A stretch of 64,000 bases of DNA. Origin: Acidocella aquatica. Its GTDB lineage: Bacteria > Pseudomonadota > Alphaproteobacteria > Acetobacterales > Acetobacteraceae. The notes under the pieces were generated by a model, which made no database searches, was not told the origin of the DNA, and saw only the letters and a list, made by a program, of their open reading frames with translations. Positions 44,220-53,867 of the stretch are shown in pieces. The position numbers and the translations under genes are program-made. Position 1 is the first letter of the stretch. Each line of letters opens with the position of its first letter. The stretch is from positions 1 through 64,000 of the forward strand of contig NZ_BSOS01000043.1 of the NCBI RefSeq assembly GCF_030160635.1. Reading direction: 5' to 3'.

Positions 44220-45224
44220 TCAGGGTCGGGTTGAGACTTCGCAAAATGCGCGGGTATAGACGCGCTTGCAATTGCATTCAAAGATGTTCTTCTTCTGTGC
44301 GGCCGTGAGCCACTCGATGCTTTCGATTACCGGCTTCATGTCGTCATAGTCCCGGCCGGTGATAGGGTCGCGGGCGGAGCCAGTGCCCGGTTTCTCGGTG
44401 CCGAACATGACATTATCGGTCCCTGCGACGCGCAACAGCAGCTCGATTGCATCCTTGGAGTAGTTGCAAGTATCAAAATGCAGCATTTTAAGCTTTTCAT
44501 CGAAGCTCACCGTCTCGCCCTTGCGAACGCTCCAGGAACGGAAACGGCCCATTTGATAAGGAATGGCGCCGCCGCCATGGGCGACAATGATCTTAAGGTC
44601 AGGAAAGGTCTCGAAAACCTTAGAGTCGAGGAGCGAGATGATGGCGATGCTCTCCTCGTTGATGAATTTCAGCGTGTAGGACTCCCGCGCCGAGCAGCTG
44701 CCGGCGGAGTGGATGAGGCCGGGGACATCGAGCGCGGTCATTGCCTCGTAAAGCGGGTACCAGAACGGGTCTCCCAGGCCCGCCGGGGTGCCTTCGCTTT
44801 CGGTGGGGTCCGGGTTGATGAGGCAGCCGATGAAGCCCAGTTCGTTTACGCTGCGCTTCAGCTCCGCGACCACACGGACCTCGGGCGATTCGGTCATGAA
44901 CTGCGGCAGGCCGGCCACACCGCGGAAGCGGTCGGGGAATAGGGCCACGTAGCGGGCAATGATGTTGTTGCAGTGCTGGGACCATAGCTCGCTAACCCGG
45001 GGTGGCTTTACTGAATGCATTTGCAGGTAAGGGCGGGGAGAGATGAACTGGACGTCGGTGCCGACGCTGTCCATGCTGCGGACTAGTTCTTCCGCCACCT
45101 TCCGCACAGAGTCGTCGGAAATTCTGGGGGTAGTGGAGGGGTTGGCGCGCCCCCCGATGAGCTCTGCCATATACCGGAAGCTCTCCGGGGGCATGACAAC
45201 ATGGGCGTGGGAGTCGATGATCAC
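44220..45224 (-). CDS. Amidohydrolase_2 (ACMSD/LigW-like) enzyme
   Basis: 334 aa from GTG 45224 with AGGGA 9 nt upstream; the frame opens at 45422 but the family starts at the HxH motif. IIDSHAHVV (metal His), GLIHSAG (His), IIVAHGGGAIPY (His), then VMFGTEKPG in place of the usual GSD-P. The family includes decarboxylases (gamma-resorcylate, 5-carboxyvanillate, ACMS) and hydrolases/hydratases of meta-cleavage routes. Next to a Rieske oxygenase, a decarboxylase or ring-fission-product hydrolase is likely. Confidence 0.83.
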   Translation of the reverse strand: MIIDSHAHVVMPPESFRYMAELIGGRANPSTTPRISDDSVRKVAEELVRSMDSVGTDVQFISPRPYLQMHSVKPPRVSELWSQHCNNIIARYVALFPDRFRGVAGLPQFMTESPEVRVVAELKRSVNELGFIGCLINPDPTESEGTPAGLGDPFWYPLYEAMTALDVPGLIHSAGSCSARESYTLKFINEESIAIISLLDSKVFETFPDLKIIVAHGGGAIPYQMGRFRSWSVRKGETVSFDEKLKMLHFDTCNYSKDAIELLLRVAGTDNVMFGTEKPGTGSARDPITGRDYDDMKPVIESIEWLTAAQKKNIFECNCKRVYTRAFCEVSTRP

Positions 45225-45615
45225 GTGAAAACGTCCCTTAGTGTATGACCGAGGCGCCTTTGGGGGGGGGCCATCGGCTTTCTCCTCCGGTGCTTTGGTG
45301 CGATTAGACCTATGCGATATTCTGGCGCCGCAAATTGGTGCTGCGGCGCCAGAGGGGATCGCTAAATACCTATTACAGGTTAAAGATATACCTGTCCATA
45401 TCTTTTGGCATTCAAATGGCAAAGAGGATTTTTGTTGTGAATGGTTGCCATGTTGGCGGTAAAATTCAAATAATTCCTTAACTTATATAAACAAAATATG
45501 TGAAAACTAGCGTGCTGCGGGCCTCATAAGGCTGTCTTGCCTATTTCTGTTTGGTATGCCAGAGTGATGTACAGGAATATTAAACCCGAATAGCCGGAAG
45601 ACACGAGACGATATA
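45225..45615. promoter_or_regulatory. Divergent control region with TGGTATGCCA operator
   Basis: 391-nt gap between the amidohydrolase operon and the acyl-CoA ligase operon. The palindrome at 45552-45561 (TGGTATGCCA, reverse of TGGCATACCA) is 54 nt before the ligase start. The middle (about 45460-45510) is AT-rich, a likely promoter zone. No gene seen. Confidence 0.55.
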
Positions 45616-47757
45616 ATGAACAGTTTATTCCATCCCGCCCTTCAGGCCGCGCGGCCGGTTGAGTATGTTCTTAAGCCGCGCTCCATTGCCATCGTCGGTG
45701 CTTCGGCCGATCCGCGCTCCTTTGGCGGATTCGTTCTCGCCAATCTTGAGCGTTTTGGTTATGCGGGTGAACTGCACCTGATCAGCCGCAGCAGCACCGA
45801 GATCAACGGCCGCCGCTGCATAAAAAGTGTGGATGAGCTGCCGGAAGGCGTCGACCTGGCAGTGCTCGCCATTCCCGAGGCTGGGGTGCTGGAGGCGGTG
45901 CGTACGCTGGGTGAGCGCGGCACGGGGGCAGCGGTTATTTTCGCGTCCGGCTATGCTGAGACGGGCGAGGAGGGACGGGCGAGGCAGGAGCAGATTGCCG
46001 AGGTGGCGCACGGGCTTGGCATGTTGCTCATCGGCCCAAACTGCATGGGCTTCACCAATTTCGAGCACGGTATTCCCATCACCTTTGAGACGGTCGCGCC
46101 CTACCCGTGCGGCGGCCGCCCCGGCGTGGCCGTACTGGCGCAGAGCGGCGCGATGGCGGCGAATCTGCGTGATGCCTTCATCGGGCGTGGCATTCCGCTC
46201 ACCCAGGCTGTCTCCACGGGCAATGAAGCGTCGTTGGGTGTGGAGGATTATCTGGCGCATTTCGTCTCGGATAAGCAGGTAGCTTGCATCGCGCTCTATG
46301 CCGAGCAATTGCGCCGCCCGAAATTATTCCTGAACATCGTTGCGCGGGCGCGCAAGGTGGGTAAGCCCATTGTGCTGCTGATGCCTGGAAAAAGTGACAA
46401 GGCGCGTGAGGCCGCTCAGTCGCATACTGGTGCGCTTTCGGGCGATCATGCGGTGACCATGGCTATTCTACAAAACGAAGGTGTGGTCACCGTGAATTCT
46501 CTGGACGAGCTGTTCGATACGGTAGCGATCCTGCATCGTTTTCCGGCGCCGCCGTCCGGCGCGCCGGCAATCATGACCGCTTCCGGCGCGGTGAAGAACA
46601 TCACGCTCGATTTCGCGGAGGATATTGGCCTGCAACTGCCTGCCTTCGCGGCGGAAACGGTTGCCAGGCTGAAGGAGAAGCTGCCAAGCTACGCGGTGCC
46701 GGAGAATCCGCTGGACTATACCACGATCGGCGTGCGCAGCCCTGGCCTGATTGGCGAGTTGATCGATGTCGTGCTGGCCGACGACGCGGTGGGGTCCATC
46801 GTCCTGTGTCTGATGGGCGGCCCGGAGATTGCGCAGAAGGACAAGGCCAGCCATGTGCTCCCCGCGCTGGCGCGCGCGGCCAAGCCGGCCGTGCTGGTGA
46901 TCATGGGCGATAACGGCCCGCTGGAACCGTTTTTCACCGAGGCGATTCAACAGACGGCCGTGCCGTTTTTCCGTTCGCCGGACCGGGCGTTGCGTGCGCT
47001 GAAACGCGTGTCGCTCTACGGCCAGGCGCTGCAGCGCGCCGCGCGGTGGGCGGCCGCTCCGCAGGCCGTGCTGAAGCTGCCGGGCGCGGTTCCGCCTTCC
47101 GGCGTTTTTGCCGAATACCAAAGCAAGTCCTGGCTTAAAGCCCTGGGGTTGCCGGTTCCCGCCGGCGCATTGGCCACCACTGCCGATGAAGCCGCCGCGG
47201 TTGCGGCGACAATCGGATACCCCGTCGTCATCAAGGCGCAGGCGAGCGAACTGCCACATAAGAGTGACGTGGGCGGCGTGATGGTGGGGCTGGCCGACGA
47301 AGCCGCGCTGCGTGCCGGTTGGGGAACCCTGCTGCAGAACGTTGCCACGCACCGGCCGGAGCTGGTGCTGGACGGTGTGCTGGTGGAAGCCATGGGACCG
47401 CGCGGGCTGGAGCTTGTAGTAGGCGCCAAGCGCGACCCGGAATGGGGCGCAGTTGTGTTGGTCGGCATGGGGGGCGTGTGGATCGAGGTGCTGAAGGATT
47501 TCCGCCTTCTGCCGGCCAATCTTTCGGAACAGGATATTTTGGAGGAGATCGGGGGCCTGAAGGCCGCGCCCCTGCTGCAGGGTGTGCGCGGCGCCGCCGG
47601 GGTGGATGTGAAGGCGCTGGCGCGTGCCGTCGCGCTGGTCAGCCGGCAGATGCAGGCAAATTCCGACATTATGGAAATCGATATCAATCCGCTCGTCGCC
47701 TATCCTGAAGGTATTCTGGCGCTTGATGCGCTGATCGTGGCTTCGGCGGCATCTTGA
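45616..47757 (+). CDS. NDP-forming acyl-CoA synthetase (FerA-like)
   Basis: 713 aa single chain. N-terminal CoA-binding domain (SIAIVGASADPRSFGGFVLA), succinyl-CoA-ligase-like middle with AQSHTGALSGDHA holding the phosphorylated His region, and a C-terminal ATP-grasp part (YQSKSWLKALGLPVPAG, GYPVVIKAQASELPHKSDVG). It makes acyl-CoA from a carboxylic acid with ATP giving ADP. From memory, the feruloyl-CoA synthetase of Sphingobium SYK-6 belongs to this family, which fits a phenylpropanoid substrate. First gene of the long plus-strand operon. Confidence 0.85.
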   Translation: MNSLFHPALQAARPVEYVLKPRSIAIVGASADPRSFGGFVLANLERFGYAGELHLISRSSTEINGRRCIKSVDELPEGVDLAVLAIPEAGVLEAVRTLGERGTGAAVIFASGYAETGEEGRARQEQIAEVAHGLGMLLIGPNCMGFTNFEHGIPITFETVAPYPCGGRPGVAVLAQSGAMAANLRDAFIGRGIPLTQAVSTGNEASLGVEDYLAHFVSDKQVACIALYAEQLRRPKLFLNIVARARKVGKPIVLLMPGKSDKAREAAQSHTGALSGDHAVTMAILQNEGVVTVNSLDELFDTVAILHRFPAPPSGAPAIMTASGAVKNITLDFAEDIGLQLPAFAAETVARLKEKLPSYAVPENPLDYTTIGVRSPGLIGELIDVVLADDAVGSIVLCLMGGPEIAQKDKASHVLPALARAAKPAVLVIMGDNGPLEPFFTEAIQQTAVPFFRSPDRALRALKRVSLYGQALQRAARWAAAPQAVLKLPGAVPPSGVFAEYQSKSWLKALGLPVPAGALATTADEAAAVAATIGYPVVIKAQASELPHKSDVGGVMVGLADEAALRAGWGTLLQNVATHRPELVLDGVLVEAMGPRGLELVVGAKRDPEWGAVVLVGMGGVWIEVLKDFRLLPANLSEQDILEEIGGLKAAPLLQGVRGAAGVDVKALARAVALVSRQMQANSDIMEIDINPLVAYPEGILALDALIVASAAS

Positions 47758-47764
47758 GGAGGAC

Positions 47765-48949
47765 ATGAAACTAGAATTTTCCGCAGAAGATGAAGCGTTC
47801 CGCCTAGAGGTCAGAAGTTTCGTCAGAGACCATCTTCCGGCATGGCTGAAGCGCAAAGTGGAGCTTGGGCTGAGGCTTGAGCGCGCCGATTATGTCGCCT
47901 GGTACGAGAGATTGTACGAGCGCGGGTGGAGCGCCCCGAGCTGGCCAAAAGAATATGGCGGGCCCGGCTGGACGCCGCTGCAGCGCTATATTTTTGACGA
48001 GGAGGCGCTGCTTGGCGGCGCGCCGCGCATCATTGCCAGCGGCATTCTTATGCTGGGGCCGGTGCTGATGGCGGTGGGCACGCAAGAGCAGAAGGCGCGT
48101 TATCTGCCGGCCATCCGCCGCAGCGAAACATGGTGGGCGCAGGGCTTTTCCGAACCGGGCGCAGGGTCAGACCTCGCACAGGTGCGGACCACGGCGGTAC
48201 GTGACGGTGATCATTTCATCGTCAACGGGCACAAGCTGTGGACATCCTACGCGCATTTCTGCGACATGCTCTTCTGCCTCGTGCGCACGGAGTCCTCGTC
48301 CAAGCCGCAGAACGGCATCACCTTCATGCTCATTGACATGAAGACGCCGGGAATCACGGTCCGGCCGATCAGGATGATCGACGGCGGTAACGACCTCAAC
48401 GAGATATATCTCGACAATGTACGGGTGCCCGCTGAGAATGTTGTGGGTGAGCTGAACAAGGGCTGGTCCTACGGCAAATATCTGCTCGGACATGAGCGCA
48501 CCGGTATTGCGGGCATTGGCTCCTCGAAACAGCAGATCGCGCGTGTGCGGGCATTGGCCCAGGCGCATGGGCTGGCGGATGATCCGGCACTGGCGGCGCG
48601 GCTGGGCGCGCTGGAAATCCAGCTGATGGCGCTGGAATTTACCGGGTTGCGGATGCTGAGCAAGAACCAGGAAAGCCGGGTGCCAAGCGTTGAGGCCTCG
48701 ATGCTGAAGGTGCGCGGCACGGAATTGCGGCAGGAGATCTACGAGCTGCTTTTAGAAGTTGCCGGTCCCGGCGCATTGCCATTCGACGAAGCCGCGCTGC
48801 GCGGTGACCAAGGGCTGGTGCCGCCGGTCGCGCCGCCGGATCTCATGTCGCTGGCCGCCAATTACCTCGATTCGCGCAAGATCACGATTTATGGCGGCAC
48901 CAGCGAGGTGCAGCGCAATCTGATCAGCAAAGCCTTCCTAACGGCGTAA
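47765..48949 (+). CDS. Acyl-CoA dehydrogenase (subunit A)
   Basis: 394 aa. FAD acyl-CoA dehydrogenase fold: KLEFSAEDEAFRLEVRSFVR at the start, WWAQGFSEPGAGSDLAQVRT near 125-145, and ITIYGGTSEVQRNLISKAFL at the end. It introduces a 2,3 double bond into an acyl-CoA. It is directly followed by a second, more divergent member, as in heterotetrameric dehydrogenases for bulky substrates such as steroid side chains. Confidence 0.9.
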   Translation: MKLEFSAEDEAFRLEVRSFVRDHLPAWLKRKVELGLRLERADYVAWYERLYERGWSAPSWPKEYGGPGWTPLQRYIFDEEALLGGAPRIIASGILMLGPVLMAVGTQEQKARYLPAIRRSETWWAQGFSEPGAGSDLAQVRTTAVRDGDHFIVNGHKLWTSYAHFCDMLFCLVRTESSSKPQNGITFMLIDMKTPGITVRPIRMIDGGNDLNEIYLDNVRVPAENVVGELNKGWSYGKYLLGHERTGIAGIGSSKQQIARVRALAQAHGLADDPALAARLGALEIQLMALEFTGLRMLSKNQESRVPSVEASMLKVRGTELRQEIYELLLEVAGPGALPFDEAALRGDQGLVPPVAPPDLMSLAANYLDSRKITIYGGTSEVQRNLISKAFLTA

Positions 48950-48963
48950 GGCGGGACGGAACC

Positions 48964-50082
48964 ATGGATTTCTCACTCACCGGCGACCACCTTGCGCTGC
49001 GCGACGCGGTGCGCAAATTTTGCGATGGAGAATATCCGTTGCACCAATGCGGCAATGCTGAAGCCGCGACGCTGTCTGCCTCCCGCTGGGCGGCATTGGC
49101 AGAACTGGGCCTGTTCGGCCTCGATATCTCCGCCGCGTATGATGGGAGTGGCCTGACGGCTGTGGAAATCATGCTTGCCGCGCAGGAGCTTGGCCGCCGG
49201 CTTGGTGGCGGAAGCTGGATCGCCAGCAATCTGCCGGCCGCTTATATTCTCTCCAAAGCCGGACGGGATGCGCAGCGTTCCACCTGGTTACCGAAAATCG
49301 CTGTCGGTAGGAGGAGACTTTCTCTTGCTTATCTCGAATCAGGCTGGCGGTATGATCTTGCCAAACCCGCGGTAACGGCGGTGCAGCAAAATAGAGGGTG
49401 GTTGCTGAATGGCACAAAGATCAATGTCCCCGGGGCCGATGCGGCGGATGGGTTCGTGGTCAGCGCCGGGGATGATGCGCTGTTCATCGTCGATGCGCGA
49501 ACGCCTGGCGTTTCCGTTCAATCATTTCGTACACTCGATGGCCGCGCTGCCGGACATGTGACGCTGGATGGCGCCACGGTCTCCGGTGAGGCGTTGATTA
49601 CCGGTGCTGGGCGTGCGGTTTTGCAGGCCGCGATCGACTACGCCACCGCGGCACTCTGTGCCGAGGCAACGGGCGCGATAGAAGCATTGATAGACCTGAC
49701 AACGGACTATCTGAAGACACGTGAGCAGTTCGGCCAGCCTCTGGTAAAGTTCCAGGTGCTGCAACACGGCATCGCGGATGCGTTGATCGATCTGGAACAG
49801 AGCAAGTCCATGGCCTGCGTTGCCGCGCTGGCCGCCGGCAGCGAGGATGCCGGGCAGCGTGCGCGGCTGATCTCTGCCGCCAAGGTGACCATCGGCAATG
49901 CCGCGCGCCGCGTGGGGCAGTGGGCGATCCAGATGCATGGTGCCATGGGCATGACTGACGAATGCCGCGCCGGGCATTATGCCAAACGGCTTCTCGTCAT
50001 CAACCAGATGTTTGGTGACGCATCTTATCATTTGCAGCGCTTCATCAAGCACATGGCGCAAGGAAACGGAAATGAGTCTTAA
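48964..50082 (+). CDS. Acyl-CoA dehydrogenase (subunit B)
   Basis: 372 aa. Less conserved than its neighbour: MDFSLTGDHLALRDAVRKF start, shortened middle, and AIQMHGAMGMTDECRAGHYA near the end. The usual FAD-site SEPGAGSD segment is replaced by YLESGWRYDLAKPAVTA, so it may not bind FAD alone. Pairs like this form alpha2beta2 enzymes in which the second subunit completes the active site. It overlaps the next gene by 11 nt. Confidence 0.85.
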   Translation: MDFSLTGDHLALRDAVRKFCDGEYPLHQCGNAEAATLSASRWAALAELGLFGLDISAAYDGSGLTAVEIMLAAQELGRRLGGGSWIASNLPAAYILSKAGRDAQRSTWLPKIAVGRRRLSLAYLESGWRYDLAKPAVTAVQQNRGWLLNGTKINVPGADAADGFVVSAGDDALFIVDARTPGVSVQSFRTLDGRAAGHVTLDGATVSGEALITGAGRAVLQAAIDYATAALCAEATGAIEALIDLTTDYLKTREQFGQPLVKFQVLQHGIADALIDLEQSKSMACVAALAAGSEDAGQRARLISAAKVTIGNAARRVGQWAIQMHGAMGMTDECRAGHYAKRLLVINQMFGDASYHLQRFIKHMAQGNGNES

Positions 50083-51235
50083 CGGATCAGCCTATATCGT
50101 CGGCGCATATGAACACCCTACCCGCAAAGCCGATGATCTCTCCGTCGTGCGCCTGCATGGCGATGTCGCGAAGGGGGCGCTGGAGGATGCCGGTCTCTCG
50201 AAAGAGGATATTGACGGATATTTTTGCGCGGGTGATGCCCCGGGCTTGGGTGCCACCACCATGGCGGAATATCTGGGCTTGAAACTGCGACATGTAGACT
50301 CAACGGAATGCGGTGGCTCGGCGCCGATTCTGCATGTGGCCCATGCGGCTGAAGCCATCGCGGCGGGACGCTGCAACGTGGCGCTGATTACGCTGGCCGG
50401 GCGGCCGCGGGCCGCGGGGGCCGCGCTATCTCTGAAATCGCCGGACCCGGATGCGCCGGACGTCGCGTTTGAACTTCCCTTCGGTCCAACCACGGCAAAT
50501 CTCTACGGCATGGTGGCCAAGCGGCATATGTATGAGTTCGGCACGACCAGCGAGCAGCTGGCATGGATCAAGGTCGCTGCCTCGCATCATGCCCAGCACA
50601 ACCCACATGCGATGCTGAAAAATGTCGTAACCGTCGAGGATGTGGTGAATTCCCCGATGGTCTCCGACCCGCTGCACCGGCTGGATTGTTGCGTGGTCAG
50701 CGATGGCGGCGGCGCGCTGATTGTCGCACGTCCCGAAATTGCGAGGCAGTTGAAGCGACCGCTGGTAAAGGTCCGGGGGACGGGTGAAGCTCCCAAGCAT
50801 GCAATGGGCGGCAAGGTAGATCTTACCTATTCCGCCGCCATCTGGTCCGGTCCGCGCGCGTTCACCGAAGCCGGAGTGACGCCGACCGATATCAAATACG
50901 CGTCACTCTATGACAGTTTTACCATTACGGTGCTGATGCAGCTTGAAGACCTTGGTTTCTGCAAGAAAGGTACAGGTGGAAAATTCGTGCAGGATGGAGG
51001 GCTGATCTCCGGCATTGGCAAGTTGCCATTCAATACAGATGGCGGTGGGCTCTGCAACAATCATCCGGCCAATCGCGGCGGTATGACGAAGGTTATTGAA
51101 GCCGTGCGCCAGTTGCGCGGCGAGGCGCATCCGGCCGTGCAGGTGCAAAACTGCGATCTCGCGCTTGCCAACGGCATCGGCGGCGCGCTCGCCTCGCGTC
51201 ATACGGCCGGCACGCTGATTATGGAAAGGATTTGA
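50072..51235 (+). CDS. Thiolase-like protein (SCP2/lipid-transfer type)
   Basis: 387 aa from ATG 50072, overlapping the dehydrogenase stop. Thiolase fold: STECGGSAPILHVAHAAEA with a Cys near the nucleophile position, ASLYDSFTITVLMQLEDLGF where thiolases have HDAF, and DGGGLCNNHPANRGG. The Tyr-Asp-Ser-Phe box is like that of Ltp2-type aldolases rather than of true thiolases. With the DUF35 gene directly after, it may be a retro-aldolase or ketoacyl-CoA thiolase for a bulky side chain. Confidence 0.85.
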   Translation: MSLNGSAYIVGAYEHPTRKADDLSVVRLHGDVAKGALEDAGLSKEDIDGYFCAGDAPGLGATTMAEYLGLKLRHVDSTECGGSAPILHVAHAAEAIAAGRCNVALITLAGRPRAAGAALSLKSPDPDAPDVAFELPFGPTTANLYGMVAKRHMYEFGTTSEQLAWIKVAASHHAQHNPHAMLKNVVTVEDVVNSPMVSDPLHRLDCCVVSDGGGALIVARPEIARQLKRPLVKVRGTGEAPKHAMGGKVDLTYSAAIWSGPRAFTEAGVTPTDIKYASLYDSFTITVLMQLEDLGFCKKGTGGKFVQDGGLISGIGKLPFNTDGGGLCNNHPANRGGMTKVIEAVRQLRGEAHPAVQVQNCDLALANGIGGALASRHTAGTLIMERI

Positions 51236-51237
51236 GT

Positions 51238-51639
51238 ATGTCCGAGACAAAGCCCTTGGGCCGCAAGATCATGTCTCCGCGCATTTTGCCGGAGGTGGCA
51301 CCCTTCTGGCAAGCCGCCAATGAGGGCAAGCTTCTTTTGAAGCGTTGTGACGATTGCCGCGAGGTTCATTACTACCCGCGGGATATCTGCCCCCATTGCC
51401 TGAGTATAAACACGAGCTGGTTCGCGTCCTCAGGGGAGGGGAGGATCTACTCCTTCAGCACGATGGCCATAAAAGACGCGGTCTATACGCTGGCTTATGT
51501 GACGCTCGACGAAGGCGTATCCCTGCTTACGAATATCCTCGATGCGGAGCCGAAGACCCTGCGGATCGGCCAGCGGGTGAGGGCCGTTTTCTGGCCAAGC
51601 GAAGATGGTCAATCCGTCACAATGTTTACACCGTTTTAA
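51238..51639 (+). CDS. DUF35 OB-fold/zinc-ribbon partner protein
   Basis: 133 aa from ATG 51238, GGAAAGGA upstream. A rubredoxin-like zinc site (CDDCREVHYYPRDICPHC) near 36-53, then an OB-fold (GRIYSFSTMAIKDAVYTLAY). DUF35 proteins bind acyl-CoA and partner with thiolase-like enzymes, as in the steroid side-chain aldolase. The gene is 2 nt after the thiolase stop, so a complex is very likely. Confidence 0.9.
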   Translation: MSETKPLGRKIMSPRILPEVAPFWQAANEGKLLLKRCDDCREVHYYPRDICPHCLSINTSWFASSGEGRIYSFSTMAIKDAVYTLAYVTLDEGVSLLTNILDAEPKTLRIGQRVRAVFWPSEDGQSVTMFTPF

Positions 51640-51650
51640 GAGAGCAAGCC

Positions 51651-52841
51651 ATGCGGCGCGGTCCCCTTTCTCATCTCACCATCATAGATGCCTCGCGCGT
51701 GCGCGCCGGGCCAACAGCTGTTCGCCTATTCGCGGATATGGGCGCGCGCGTCATCAAGCTTGAAATTCCGCGCGGTGCGCCGGGTGGCGATGACATGATC
51801 GGCGGCCGTGCTCACAACCGTGCGGATTATGAAAATCTGCACCGCAGCAAGGAAAGTCTGACCCTCAACATGAAGGAGGAGGAAGGGCGGAAGATCCTGA
51901 ATGCGCTGGTGAAGGACGCCGATGTTTTTGTCGAGAATTTCCGCCCCGATGTGAAATACAGGCTTGGCATCGGGCCGGAGGCATTGCAGGCGGTAAACCC
52001 GCGCCTTGTTTACGCGAGCATCTCAGGGTTTGGCCAGGACGGACCGTATGCAAACTGGCCGGGTTTCGACTCCATCGCGCAGGGTATGGGCGGGTTGATG
52101 AGCATTACCGGCAAGCCTGGCGAAGGGCCGATGCGCGTCGGTATTCCCATCGCCGATCTCTGTGCCGGGCATTTTTGCGCAATGGGAATTCTAACGGCGC
52201 TACTCGAACGTGCTGTTTCAGGCAAAGGGCGCTGGGTCCATACCTCGCTGCTGGAGGCCCAGATTGCGATGCTGGATTTCCAGGCGGCGCAATATCTAGT
52301 GGATAGGAAGGTTCCTGTTTCAAACGGCAATGAACATCCGCTCACCGTGCCAACCGGCGTGTTCGTCACGAGCGACGGCTATCTCAACATCGCCGCCATT
52401 GGGCAGACGATGTGGGTACGGTTGTGCAAGGCACTTGGGCTTGAGTCGCTGATCGAAAAGCCTGGGTTTCGTTCTGAATCAGAGCGCGTGGCGAATCGCG
52501 CCGAGGTCAATGCGGCGGTCGGCGAGGCGTTCAAGAGCCGTGGTACGGCGGATTGGACCGAGGCGCTGTTGAAGGCTGGGGTGCCTTGCGGGCCGATCTA
52601 CAATGTGAATCAGGTGTTCGAGGATGAGCAGGTGAGGCATCTCGGAATCGCCTGGCCGCTCAACCTGCCGCAGCTTGGTGAGGTTTCAGTCGTGGGGCAG
52701 CCGTTCCATCTCTCCGGCTACGACCAAAAGAACGAAATTAGTCCCGCGCCGGAGCAAGGGGAGCAGACGGATACGATCCTGAGTGCTCTAGGCTATACGG
52801 CTAAGCGTATCGCGGAGTTGCGGTCCAACCACATCGTCTGA
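51651..52841 (+). CDS. Class III (CaiB/BaiF) CoA transferase
   Basis: 396 aa from ATG 51651; the frame is open from 51354 but inside the DUF35 gene. Family pattern: VRAGPTAVRLFADMGARVIK, VENFRPDVKYRLGIG, YASISGFGQDGPYANWPGFD, GRWVHTSLLEAQIAML. The Asp nucleophile normally follows near 165-170 (IPIADLCAGHF). It moves CoA between acyl-CoA and free acid, providing a second way to activate the substrate or to recover CoA from a product. Confidence 0.9.
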   Translation: MRRGPLSHLTIIDASRVRAGPTAVRLFADMGARVIKLEIPRGAPGGDDMIGGRAHNRADYENLHRSKESLTLNMKEEEGRKILNALVKDADVFVENFRPDVKYRLGIGPEALQAVNPRLVYASISGFGQDGPYANWPGFDSIAQGMGGLMSITGKPGEGPMRVGIPIADLCAGHFCAMGILTALLERAVSGKGRWVHTSLLEAQIAMLDFQAAQYLVDRKVPVSNGNEHPLTVPTGVFVTSDGYLNIAAIGQTMWVRLCKALGLESLIEKPGFRSESERVANRAEVNAAVGEAFKSRGTADWTEALLKAGVPCGPIYNVNQVFEDEQVRHLGIAWPLNLPQLGEVSVVGQPFHLSGYDQKNEISPAPEQGEQTDTILSALGYTAKRIAELRSNHIV

Positions 52842-52853
52842 AAGAGGCTACTA

Positions 52854-53852
52854 ATGGCCAAACTCGTTGCTTCATTCGGCTCTTCCCACAGCATCATGCT
52901 CGCCTCGCAGCGCGAGGATTGGCAGCGAGGATTTTTGCAGATCGATCCGAAGAATCCATATTACTATAATCGTGCCGGCGAGAAGACGGATTATGATACG
53001 CTCCTCGCCGCCGCCCCGCCGGGTGCTGGCGAAATGGTTACACCTGAGAAAATGAGTGAGCGTTTTGACATGGCACAGGCGGCCATGGACGAGTTGCGCG
53101 AGCGCATTCACGCCGCGAAACTCGATGTGCTGATCATCGTCGGCGACGATCAAACGGAACTGTTTCGAAATACCAATAACCCGGCTTTCGCGATCTATTA
53201 CGGCCATACGATCCGCAATGCCAAGGCCGTGGTAACGCCTAAGGATCACTGGACACAAAGGGCCCGCATGTGGCGCCAGGAACCGGATGGGGACAAGGAT
53301 TATCCGGTGCATCATGAGATGGCGCGCTGGATGATCCGTGAGCTATGCGACCGTGATTTCGACATTGCGGCGATGGAGGGGCTGGAGCCGGGCCAGTTTG
53401 AGGGACATGCATTCTCCTTCATCCATCGCCGCTATCTCGCGGGAAAAGAGCTTCCGGTCATCCCCGTGATCGTCAACACTTTTGATCCACCAAACCAGCC
53501 GACGCCGCGGCGCTGCAGCCAGTTGGGCGCCGCATTGCGCACGCTGGTTGCAGCCTATCCGGCGGATTTGCGTGTCGGAATTCTGGCGTCCGGCGGGCTC
53601 AGCCATTTCGTCGTGGATGAGCAACTCGATCATTCCATCATCGAGGCGTTGAAAACTCAGAACACGGAATATCTCTCGTCCATACATCCAAAGCTTTTAC
53701 AGGCCGGCAGCTCCGAGATACGTAACTGGCTCGTCGTCGCCGAGGCGGCAAAGGAGCTGGATATGGAATGGGTCTCGTATGTGCCGGGCTACCGGACACC
53801 GGCGTTAACCGGCACGGGTCTGTGCTTCGCTGCCTGGCGCACATTATTCTGA
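52854..53852 (+). CDS. LigB-type extradiol ring-cleavage dioxygenase
   Basis: 332 aa. Class III extradiol fold: SFGSSHSIM near 7-15 (metal His), VLIIVGDDQTELF near 95, HEMARWMIREL, and ASGGLSHFVVDE near 243 (catalytic His). GDDQ is typical of protocatechuate/gallate-type and LigZ-type members rather than MhpB. It would cleave a catechol ring with Fe(II) and O2. It directly precedes three RraA-family genes, so its product probably flows to them. Confidence 0.85.
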   Translation: MAKLVASFGSSHSIMLASQREDWQRGFLQIDPKNPYYYNRAGEKTDYDTLLAAAPPGAGEMVTPEKMSERFDMAQAAMDELRERIHAAKLDVLIIVGDDQTELFRNTNNPAFAIYYGHTIRNAKAVVTPKDHWTQRARMWRQEPDGDKDYPVHHEMARWMIRELCDRDFDIAAMEGLEPGQFEGHAFSFIHRRYLAGKELPVIPVIVNTFDPPNQPTPRRCSQLGAALRTLVAAYPADLRVGILASGGLSHFVVDEQLDHSIIEALKTQNTEYLSSIHPKLLQAGSSEIRNWLVVAEAAKELDMEWVSYVPGYRTPALTGTGLCFAAWRTLF

Positions 53853-53867
53853 TATTGGAGTGAAAAT

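Noticed and set aside
46468-47856. 462-codon minus-strand frame
   Set aside because: Antisense of the acyl-CoA synthetase; His/Arg-rich composition without domains.
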